From assembly GCA_036676175.1 (NCBI GenBank), contig JAKFDL010000058.1, positions 1 through 37,159 on the forward strand: 37,159 nucleotides of DNA. Direction: 5' to 3'. The notes under the pieces were generated by a model, which did not search any database, was not told where the DNA came from, and worked only from the letters and a program-made list of their open reading frames with translations. Each line of letters begins with the position of its first letter. Position 1 is the stretch's first letter. This stretch comes from Methylotenera_A sp036676175 (GTDB lineage: Bacteria; Pseudomonadota; Gammaproteobacteria; Burkholderiales; Methylophilaceae). Made by a program: the position numbers and the translations under genes. Of this stretch, positions 27,101 to 33,020 are shown piece after piece.

Positions 27101-27247
27101 ATCGGCAGTGGTCAGCCAGGGCGCGAAATTGAAGGGCCAATGGCAACGATTATTGTAGGGGGGCTAATAACTTCGACGATATTAAACTTACTGATTCTGC
27201 CAACGATTATGTTGCATTTTGGCAAGTTTGAGAAACAACAGGACTAG
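24119..27247 (+). CDS. RND efflux pump, CusA/CzcA-like (HME-type) inner-membrane subunit
   Basis: Proton-driven trimeric exporter, 1042 residues with the usual 12-helix RND layout and two large periplasmic domains. The N-terminal LDVFPEFSPTQIVIQTE and SAELVETLVTQPVE are typical of the heavy-metal (HME) branch. TM4 has GEVVDDAIIDTEN (399-411), with Asp403 and Glu410 at the places of the CusA proton-relay pair and extra acids Asp404 and Asp408. The second periplasmic domain contains an Asp-rich calcium-loop-like DSDGDGVAE (648-656). Two start codons lie in tandem (ATGATG). The substrate is not certain: metal export is likely from family, but no metal regulator or chaperone is nearby. Confidence 0.88.
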   Translation: MMSAIVRFSIRFNGVIIGLASLAVLYGLYSLTRSNLDVFPEFSPTQIVIQTESPGLSAELVETLVTQPVETSIAGTVGVTDMRSQSIPGLSIVTVIFDEKTDIYRNRQVIAERLSTLTNQIPKGITPNITPLTSSASTVLGFGLTSKKLNLMQLRTLVDWTITPHLLAIPGVADVNVFGGEVRQFQVQIDPAKLMRYQLNISEVVVAAQRATGVSGAGYIENSNQRIIINVEGQATTAATLAKAVLLHKNGLSIKLGDIGNVIEGAAPSISAAAINEEPGIYLSVQGQLGANTHAVTLAIESALKELKPTLTGQQVVLHEGLFRPANFIETAIDGVRKDILIGSILVISVLFLFLFNARTAFISATAIPLSLLSAIVILSYFNIGLNIMVLGGLAIALGEVVDDAIIDTENIFRRLKENRLLATPVPIYKVVFDASMEVRNSVVYATIIIALVFMPLLTLSGVAGKLFAPLGFAYIAAIMASLVVALTLTPALCYVMLGHGKLDTEDSPTIKWIKKGYVKLLYHIEKQYKLILSVSFLLIALGLGILPLFKSQFIPALHEGHFIMHMTAVPGTSEQESLRLGKQVSKVLRNIKGVQSVTQWVGRAQNGADTFGTHYSEFEIEIGTLSGEEQDHILAEIREQLAGEAVDSDGDGVAETGFVGVNFAINTFLTERIEETISGYAASTVIHIFGNDLDALDRDAQKIASLVNSIKGAEDVLVQSPPGTPQVVIRLRPEKLSLWGLQPVDVLDTIRAANEGVPVSQVYMGSHVVGLSVVLEHEARDDIGDIGNIPLFNSDGKLLHLKDIAFITQENGRSKILHAGAKRIQTVTANVEGRDVASFTDELKKRIKSDIRLGKGNYLEFTGEAEANAQSREDLIVHSLLAGVAIFLMLYIAFGRMRNLLLTFANLPFALIGGVLATFFTGGWISLGSLVGFVTLFGITLRNSIMMVSHFQHLVDDENCLWSLETCIRGATERLPSILMTALVTALGLLPLAIGSGQPGREIEGPMATIIVGGLITSTILNLLILPTIMLHFGKFEKQQD

Positions 27248-27267
27248 GCCAAAACTAAGGCTTAGTC
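27242..27267. terminator. Hairpin spanning both convergent stop codons
   Basis: The arms GACTAGGCC (27242-27250) and GGCTTAGTC (27259-27267) pair with one G-U over nine bases around an 8-base loop. The stops of the RND pump and of the facing pterin dehydratase both lie inside it. There is no strong U-tract, so termination is likely but not certain. Confidence 0.4.
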
Positions 27268-27630
27268 GTATTTGATATATTTAAATCTTGCGTCATCATT
27301 CGGTGTGCCTTGCAGAACACCGCCTTCCAGTGCGGGCTGCCAACCAATCACCTGCTCAATTTTAGATGCCAATTCAAAATCTTTATCGGTAATGCCTTTA
27401 GCGTCATGCGTACACAGCTTAACAATCACAAACGCATAAGAAACCGTTAAATCGGGATGATGCCAGGCAGCTTCCGCCAGGTGCCCAACTGTATTCACCA
27501 CCATCAGCGTGGCTTTCCAGCCACTGGTTTTATATTTGCGCCGTATCCAGCCATTTTCTAAAAACCAGTGTGGAAGCTCTTTTTCAAGCCTTTGCTTGAT
27601 TTCCTGTTCGGAATAAACTTTAGCTGTCAT
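27262..27630 (-). CDS. Pterin-4a-carbinolamine dehydratase-like protein
   Basis: Member of the PCD/DCoH fold, 122 residues (the family is usually 95-120). The active-site pattern EAAWHHPDLTVSYAFV followed by LCTHDAKGIT supplies the His-His-Pro and His-Asp motif. In phenylalanine-using bacteria the family recycles 4a-hydroxytetrahydrobiopterin, but no phenylalanine hydroxylase is near. It lies 16 bases downstream of a kinase-family gene and below pabB. As I recall, PCD-like genes are among those linked to tetrahydromethanopterin synthesis in methylotrophs, so a role in pterin cofactor metabolism is more likely here. The exact reaction is open. Confidence 0.85.
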   Translation of the reverse strand: MTAKVYSEQEIKQRLEKELPHWFLENGWIRRKYKTSGWKATLMVVNTVGHLAEAAWHHPDLTVSYAFVIVKLCTHDAKGITDKDFELASKIEQVIGWQPALEGGVLQGTPNDDARFKYIKYD

Positions 27631-27646
27631 AGTGACTTAAAAATGA

Positions 27647-28264
27647 TTAATGCAGAATCAAAGAGCCAAACTTGCTTAATTTCTGCTCGTCTATACCATC
27701 TTCAAAGTGAACATGATCGGTCTTTTTCACAATCCACGGTGAAAATTCCTTATCTAGTGCAAAGTCGCCAAACTCAGAATCAACCAACCCATCTTTGGTC
27801 ACATCTTTGAGCTTAAGGTTTTCACCAGTTGGTTTGATAGATTTCACGAGAACCAGATGCTTTGCATCTAATTCTTTGGCTAACCAAGCCGCTATACTGT
27901 CGGAGGTGGTGTCCCAGTTTTGAGGAATAGTATCATCTGCAAGTACCATTTTACTGGGTAGCCAGATAATGCCACGGTGCTGCCAGCGTCGTTCATCAAT
28001 TTCCATAGGCGTGCTTGCTGTGGCTAACGCCGGATTCATATTTGCCAACAATAAACCCAATTGATCCATCGCCAGAACGGCTAATCTATGGGCGCAAGTA
28101 TCACTTATTTTAGAGACTTTTTGTGCTTCGCGTACCGCATCAGCAAAAACACCGCCACCAGGCACTATAATGATTTTTCCGTCACCGTATTTTGCTACTG
28201 CTTCTAACCAACATGCCAACTCGGGAGAGCCTAATAAGCTACCGCCGATTTTTACTACCCACAT
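27647..28264 (-). CDS. Amino-acid-kinase-family protein, MfnE/Orf5-like (probable methylofuran or methanopterin cofactor synthesis)
   Basis: 205 residues from ATG 28264, which has an excellent ribosome site AAGGGG; the open frame reaches 28315 without support. The aspartate/uridylate kinase fold shows in VVKIGGSLL (3-11), the phosphate-binding VPGGGVFADAVR, a central DTTSDSIAAWLA and LVLVKSIKP. It is too short for an aspartokinase or glutamate kinase and lacks ACT or PUA domains. It resembles the archaeal kinase MfnE of methanofuran synthesis and the Orf5 proteins of methylotroph methanopterin gene clusters. That link is from memory of the families. Neighbours (PCD-like, pabB) support cofactor synthesis. 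Confidence 0.65.
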   Translation of the reverse strand: MWVVKIGGSLLGSPELACWLEAVAKYGDGKIIIVPGGGVFADAVREAQKVSKISDTCAHRLAVLAMDQLGLLLANMNPALATASTPMEIDERRWQHRGIIWLPSKMVLADDTIPQNWDTTSDSIAAWLAKELDAKHLVLVKSIKPTGENLKLKDVTKDGLVDSEFGDFALDKEFSPWIVKKTDHVHFEDGIDEQKLSKFGSLILH

Positions 28265-28412
28265 GGATTTACCCCTTAATTGATTTTTTTCCATAGTGGC
28301 TTGATTTCCTTTCAACTCAATATGTTAAGTTAAAAATTACTGGCTTGTTATTAGTATTGTTACACTTAAAAATGATGTGTTCTTATTGCTTTTCATTATT
28401 AATGAGCTGAAA

Positions 28413-29279
28413 TCATAGCCTCATAAAAAACTTCATGATTGTCATTAGATTAGACGCCTTGTCTAAAGTTTCAGCATATTCTTTTGATGCCTCTGAGTCT
28501 GCTACTATACCGCCTCCGGCATAAAAAATTAAGCGGTTATTGGCGCAAACTGCAGTACGGATGGCGATATTGCTGTCCATATTGCCATCAAAACCAATAT
28601 AAGCAATGCTACCGCAATAAATACCACGGCGGTGCGGCTCGAACTCTTCAATAATTTGCATCGCCCGTAACTTGGGCGCCCCAGTAATCGATCCGCCAGG
28701 AAAGCTGTCACGCAATATATCTACTGCGGTCTTACCTGGTTTCAGCTTGGCCACCACAATACTGACTAAATGGTGCACATTAGCAAAGCTTTGCAGTTGA
28801 AACAGTTTAGTTGCTTTTACTTTGTTGCAGCTTTTACTTAAATCGTTACGCAGCAAATCCACAATCATCACATTCTCCGCTTTATCCTTAGCACTATGCA
28901 ATAGCTCGTTTGAGTAAATTAAATCTAGTGCAGCGTCACTTGAACGTGGTCGCGTGCCTTTAATGGGGCGCGTTTCAACATGATTACCACTGACTTGGAT
29001 AAAACGTTCTGGTGAATGAGAAAGCACCTGAAAATGCGCATCATCGTTTAAAGGCAACTGCATGTAAGCCATAAACGGAGCTGGGCTATGCGTGCGTAGT
29101 TTTATGTACATCTGCCAGCTATCCCCTTGTACCTGGGCAGAAAAGCGCTGTGCTAGATTCACTTGGTAGCAGTCGCCGGCACTTATATAAGCTTTAATTT
29201 TGGCAAAAGCTTGCTTATAAAGTGGCTCCGGCAAATTAGATTCAATAGGCGACGTAACAACAAAAGGATGATCTTCCAT
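28413..29279 (-). CDS. pabB: Aminodeoxychorismate synthase component I, 5'-truncated
   Basis: Makes 4-amino-4-deoxychorismate for p-aminobenzoate, a precursor of folate and, in methylotrophs, of methanopterin. The chorismate-binding domain is complete: AYISAGDCYQVNLAQRF, SPERF, ETRPIKGTRPR, ENVMIVDLLRND, FPGGSITGAPK and YAGGGIVADSEAS. The PIKGT lysine marks aminodeoxychorismate synthase rather than TrpE, which has PIAGT. The N-terminal domain (roughly 150 residues) is missing. The frame stays open upstream of the nominal ATG 29279 (PYKAEM precedes it) to a stop at 29357-29355. The gene is therefore cut by the join to foreign DNA, not by a natural start. It lies 148 bases upstream of the kinase gene. 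Confidence 0.88.
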   Translation of the reverse strand: MEDHPFVVTSPIESNLPEPLYKQAFAKIKAYISAGDCYQVNLAQRFSAQVQGDSWQMYIKLRTHSPAPFMAYMQLPLNDDAHFQVLSHSPERFIQVSGNHVETRPIKGTRPRSSDAALDLIYSNELLHSAKDKAENVMIVDLLRNDLSKSCNKVKATKLFQLQSFANVHHLVSIVVAKLKPGKTAVDILRDSFPGGSITGAPKLRAMQIIEEFEPHRRGIYCGSIAYIGFDGNMDSNIAIRTAVCANNRLIFYAGGGIVADSEASKEYAETLDKASNLMTIMKFFMRL

Positions 29280-29354
29280 TTCGGCTTTATACGGTAGTTC
29301 AAAACGTCGGCATAAGCACTTTCGTAATACCGAAAAAATCTTACTCTTAATAAA

Positions 29355-29480
29355 TTACTTTAACTTTCGAACGCAGTCTTCTGTGCTGATTCAAGTTATT
29401 GGGCGAATGCATCTGCCGGATTCTCGTTACCCCTCCTTTTATGCTCCTAAATCTCAGTTCTGTAAGGGTTTTCCTTCGAT
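29355..29480. other. Junction between two unrelated genomes (approximate)
   Basis: pabB coding ends here without its N-terminal domain. Base composition and codon use change from AT-rich to strongly GC-rich, and the gene set changes to a Pseudomonas-type dcw cluster. The 312 gene-free bases from 29280 to 29591 hold the tail of the pabB frame, this join, the mraZ promoter and its GTGG boxes, and no other gene that I can see. The exact breakpoint cannot be fixed by eye. Confidence 0.8.
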
Positions 29481-29487
29481 CCGCGCC

Positions 29488-29517
29488 TTGACGGTGTGGT
29501 GGGCGCATTCCTATAGT
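29488..29517 (+). promoter_or_regulatory. Sigma-70 promoter of mraZ (dcw cluster)
   Basis: TTGACG (29488-29493), 18 bases, then TATAGT (29512-29517). The predicted start is near 29524, immediately before the GTGG boxes. Confidence 0.7.
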
Positions 29518-29525
29518 GTGCGCAA

Positions 29526-29550
29526 GTGGCGGAAAGTGGCATGAAGTGGG
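29526..29550 (+). promoter_or_regulatory. MraZ operator: three GTGG boxes
   Basis: GTGGC (29526-29530), GTGGC (29536-29540) and GTGGG (29546-29550) repeat every 10 bases with 5-base spacers. They sit just downstream of the predicted start. MraZ is known to bind tandem TGGG/GTGG boxes of this spacing and repress its own operon. Confidence 0.8.
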
Positions 29551-29591
29551 TTTTTTGAGCGCAAAACGCTATTATTTGGAGAAACGCTGAC

Positions 29592-30047
29592 GTGTTTCGC
29601 GGAGCCAACGCTATCAGTCTCGATGCAAAGGGCCGTCTCGCCATGCCGAGCCGGTACCGTGACGAGCTCGTTTCGCGTAGTTCCGGTCAGTTAATCGTCA
29701 CAATTGATGCCGTTGATCCGTGTTTGTGTGTTTACCCCCTCGATGAGTGGGAAATTATTGAAACCAAACTGCGCGCCCTGCCTTCGCTTCGCGAAGAGAA
29801 CCGCCGTCTGCAACGTTTACTGATTGGTAATGCCGTCGACCTCGAGCTCGATGGCAGTGGTCGTTTTCTGGTTCCGCCGCGTCTTCGCGAATATGCCAAG
29901 TTGGATAAGCGCGCGATGTTGGTAGGCCAACTGAACAAGTTCCAATTGTGGGACGAGGATGCCTGGAACGCGGTTTCTGCCGCCGACCTGGCTGCTATTC
30001 AACAACCGGGCGCCATGCCTGATGAACTGCGTGATTTGATCCTGTGA
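29592..30047 (+). CDS. mraZ: Transcriptional regulator MraZ
   Basis: AbrB-like DNA-binding regulator that represses the dcw operon through GTGG boxes. It has 151 residues in two MraZ repeats, MFRGANAISLDAKGRLAMP at the N-terminus and GSGRFLVPPRLREYA near 90. The start is GTG at 29592, preceded by GGAG ten bases upstream. Its stop overlaps the rsmH start by four bases (GTGA). It is the first gene of the high-GC segment and opens the canonical cluster order. Confidence 0.96.
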   Translation: MFRGANAISLDAKGRLAMPSRYRDELVSRSSGQLIVTIDAVDPCLCVYPLDEWEIIETKLRALPSLREENRRLQRLLIGNAVDLELDGSGRFLVPPRLREYAKLDKRAMLVGQLNKFQLWDEDAWNAVSAADLAAIQQPGAMPDELRDLIL

Positions 30048-30991
30048 CTATTGATAGCGGCTTTAACCACATCACCGTACTGCTTGACGAAGCCGTCGAG
30101 GCTCTCGCCGTACGTCCTGATGGGTGCTATCTGGATGGCACGTTCGGGCGCGGCGGACATAGCCGGATGATCCTCAGCCGGCTCGGTCCTGATGGTCGGT
30201 TGCTCGGATTCGACAAAGATCCTCAAGCGATTGCCACCGGGCAGACGCTAGCGGCCGAAGACGGCCGCTTTGTCGTTGTGCAGCGCAGCTTTGCCGAACT
30301 CGGATCCGAAGTCGCAGAACGTGGCCTGCACGGCAAGGTCAGCGGCGTTCTGCTCGACCTTGGCGTTTCTTCGCCACAACTCGACGATCCTGAGCGCGGC
30401 TTCAGTTTCCTCAACGACGGTCCTCTGGACATGCGCATGGACCCGTCCCGCGGTATCAGTGCGGCGGAGTTCGTCAATAGTGCGCCGGTGGAAGAAATCG
30501 CCCGTGTGTTCAAGGAATACGGCGAAGAGCGTTTTTCCGGACGCATGGCCCGTGCCGTGGCCGAGCGTCGCGACATCAAGCCGTTCGAGCGCACCGCCGA
30601 TCTGGCCGAAGTGCTGAAAGTCGCCAACCCGGCCTGGGAAAAGGGCAAGAACCCTGCTACCCGTGCGTTCCAGGGCCTGCGTATTCACGTAAACAACGAA
30701 CTGGGCGATCTGGAAGCCGGCCTCGAAGCCGCGCTGGACTGCCTGGAAGTGGGCGGCCGTCTGGTGGTGATCAGCTTCCACTCCCTCGAAGACCGTATCG
30801 TCAAACTGTTCATGCGCAAGCTGGTGAAAGGCGAAGCCGACAACCTGCCGCGTAACCTGCCGGTTCGGCATGTCGCCTTCGAACCGAAAATCAAAATCCA
30901 TGGCAAAGCGCAGACGGCCTCCGACGCCGAGCTCAAGGCCAACCCACGTTCCCGTAGCGCTGTCATGCGTGTGGCGGAGAAGCTGCGGTGA
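30044..30991 (+). CDS. rsmH: 16S rRNA (cytosine-1402-N4)-methyltransferase RsmH (MraW)
   Basis: Methylates N4 of C1402 in the ribosomal P site. The 315 residues fit the family. The SAM loop DGTFGRGGHS follows HITVLLDEAVEAL. LDLGVSSPQLDDPERGFSF, GPLDMRMDPSRG and VISFHSLEDRIVK are family signatures. GTG start overlapping mraZ; its own stop overlaps the ftsL start by four bases (GTGA). Confidence 0.97.
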   Translation: MTIDSGFNHITVLLDEAVEALAVRPDGCYLDGTFGRGGHSRMILSRLGPDGRLLGFDKDPQAIATGQTLAAEDGRFVVVQRSFAELGSEVAERGLHGKVSGVLLDLGVSSPQLDDPERGFSFLNDGPLDMRMDPSRGISAAEFVNSAPVEEIARVFKEYGEERFSGRMARAVAERRDIKPFERTADLAEVLKVANPAWEKGKNPATRAFQGLRIHVNNELGDLEAGLEAALDCLEVGGRLVVISFHSLEDRIVKLFMRKLVKGEADNLPRNLPVRHVAFEPKIKIHGKAQTASDAELKANPRSRSAVMRVAEKLR

Positions 30992-31281
30992 GCAAGCTTT
31001 TCGCCAAGCCACTGCCCGGCGGAAGCTTTTTCATGCTGCTGCTGTTCATTGGCGTGCTCATGTCTGCCATCGGCGTGTCCTACAGCGCGCACTGGAATCG
31101 TCAGCTGCTGAACTCGCTGTACAACGAGTTGAGCGTGCGCGACAAGGCCCAGGCCGAGTGGGGCCGGTTGATTCTTGAGCAGAGCACCTGGACGGCCCAT
31201 AGCCGCATCGAAGTGCTGGCCACCGAGCAGCTGAAAATGCGCATTCCCGGTGCCGCCGAAGTGCAGATGGTGGCGCCATGA
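30988..31281 (+). CDS. ftsL: Cell division protein FtsL
   Basis: Bitopic divisome protein that forms a complex with FtsB and FtsQ and activates FtsWI. It has 97 residues. A short cytoplasmic N-terminus is followed by one membrane helix (about 12-32, FFMLLLFIGVLMSAIGVSY) and a periplasmic coiled coil (about 40-85, including QAEWGRLILEQSTW). GTG start overlapping rsmH; the stop overlaps the ftsI start (ATGA). Identification rests on topology and position as well as sequence. Confidence 0.93.
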   Translation: MSKLFAKPLPGGSFFMLLLFIGVLMSAIGVSYSAHWNRQLLNSLYNELSVRDKAQAEWGRLILEQSTWTAHSRIEVLATEQLKMRIPGAAEVQMVAP

Positions 31282-33020
31282 TGAAGCTCGAAGGCGCACT
31301 CTTTCCCTGGCGGTTTCGCCTGGTGCTGGGTCTGCTCGGTGTCATGGTGGCGGCGATTGCCTGGCGCATCATCGATCTGCAAGTGGTCGACCGAGACTTC
31401 CTCAAAGGTCAGGGTGACGCGCGCAGCGTTCGTCACATTCCGATTCCGGCTCACCGTGGTCTGATCACCGACCGTAACGGCGAGCCTCTGGCCGTCAGCA
31501 CGCCGGTGACTACCCTGTGGGCCAATGCCAAGGAAATGCAGCTGGCCAAGGAAAAGTGGCCGGCGCTGGCTGCGGCGCTGGGGCAAGACCCGAAAGCCCT
31601 GGCCGAGCGTCTTGAAGCCCAGGCCAATAAAGAATTCATTTACCTGGTGCGCGGGCTGACGCCTGAGCAGGGTCAGTCTGTACTCGACCTGAAAGTGCCG
31701 GGGGTTTACGGCATCGAAGAGTTTCGCCGTTTCTATCCGGCCGGTGAAGTCACCGCCCACATGGTTGGTTTTACCGATATCGATGACCATGGTCGAGAAG
31801 GTGTCGAACTGGCCTATGAGGAATGGCTTGCCGGAGTGCCCGGCAAACGACAGGTCATCAAGGACCGGCGCGGCCGGCTGATCAAGGATGTCCAGGTCAC
31901 CAAAAACGCCAAGGCCGGAAAGCCCTTGGCGTTGTCCATTGACTTGCGCCTGCAATATCTGGCGAACCGCGAACTGCGCAACGCAATCATCGAGAACGGC
32001 GCGAAGGCCGGCAGCCTGGTGATCATGGATGTGAAGACCGGCGAAATCCTCGCCATGGTCAACCAGCCGACCTACAACCCGAACAACCGTCGCAACCTGC
32101 AACCGGCGATGATGCGTAACCGCGCGATGATTGACGTATTCGAGCCAGGTTCGACCATGAAGGCGATCTCCATGAGCGCCGCCATCGAAACCGGGCGCTG
32201 GAAACCGACCGACAGTGTCGAGGTGTATCCGGGCACGTTGCAGATCGGCAAATACACCATCAAGGACGTCTCCAAGACCGAAGGTCCGGTGTTGGATATG
32301 ACCGGCATCCTGATCAATTCCAGTAACGTCGGCATGAGTAAGGTTGCGTTCGATATCGGTGGTGAAACCATTTTCCGCCTGGCGCAAAAACTTGGTCTCG
32401 GCCAGGACACAGGCCTCGGCTTTCCGGGCGAACGCGTCGGCAACCTGCCGAACTACCGTGAATGGCGCAAGGCTGAGACCGCCACGTTGTCCTACGGCTA
32501 CGGTATTTCGGTGACGGCCATCCAGCTGGTGCATGCCTTCTCGGCCTTGGCCAACAACGGTCGCCTCGCACCGCTGACACTGATCAAAACCGACAAAACA
32601 CCGCAAACCACGCAGGTGTTGCCGGAAACGGTCGCGAAAACCATGCAGACCATGTTGCAACAGGTGATCGAGGCTCCGCGCGGTGTATTCCGTGCGCAGG
32701 TGCCGGCCTACCACGTGGGTGGCAAGTCCGGTACTGCGCGTAAAACCTCGGTCGGCACCAAGGGTTATGCCGAGAACTCCTACCGCTCGCTGTTTGCCGG
32801 TTTCGGTCCGATGAGTGACCCGCGTTACGCCATCGTGGTCGTCATCGATGAGCCGACCAAGGCTGGTTACTTCGGTGGTCTGGTGTCGGCGCCGGTGTTC
32901 AGCCGGGTGATGTCCGGCACCCTGCGCCTGATGAATGTCACCCCGGACAATTTGCCACCTGTTCAACAAGCCAACGCCACCCCGGTCGTTCCGCTGAAAG
33001 CCAATGGAGGGCGCGGCTGA
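31278..33020 (+). CDS. ftsI: Peptidoglycan D,D-transpeptidase FtsI (PBP3)
   Basis: Septal class B penicillin-binding protein that crosslinks peptidoglycan at division. It has 580 residues. An N-terminal membrane helix (about 15-35) and the non-catalytic pedestal domain (AHRGLITDRNGEPLAVS) come first. The transpeptidase domain has the acylated Ser292 in GSTMK, SSN at 348-350 and KSGTA at 483-487. Many stretches (GDARSVRH, YLVRGLTPEQG, EEFRRFYPAGEV) read like Pseudomonas PBP3. Two tandem ATG codons at 31278 and 31281. It overlaps ftsL and murE. Confidence 0.97.
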   Translation: MMKLEGALFPWRFRLVLGLLGVMVAAIAWRIIDLQVVDRDFLKGQGDARSVRHIPIPAHRGLITDRNGEPLAVSTPVTTLWANAKEMQLAKEKWPALAAALGQDPKALAERLEAQANKEFIYLVRGLTPEQGQSVLDLKVPGVYGIEEFRRFYPAGEVTAHMVGFTDIDDHGREGVELAYEEWLAGVPGKRQVIKDRRGRLIKDVQVTKNAKAGKPLALSIDLRLQYLANRELRNAIIENGAKAGSLVIMDVKTGEILAMVNQPTYNPNNRRNLQPAMMRNRAMIDVFEPGSTMKAISMSAAIETGRWKPTDSVEVYPGTLQIGKYTIKDVSKTEGPVLDMTGILINSSNVGMSKVAFDIGGETIFRLAQKLGLGQDTGLGFPGERVGNLPNYREWRKAETATLSYGYGISVTAIQLVHAFSALANNGRLAPLTLIKTDKTPQTTQVLPETVAKTMQTMLQQVIEAPRGVFRAQVPAYHVGGKSGTARKTSVGTKGYAENSYRSLFAGFGPMSDPRYAIVVVIDEPTKAGYFGGLVSAPVFSRVMSGTLRLMNVTPDNLPPVQQANATPVVPLKANGGRG

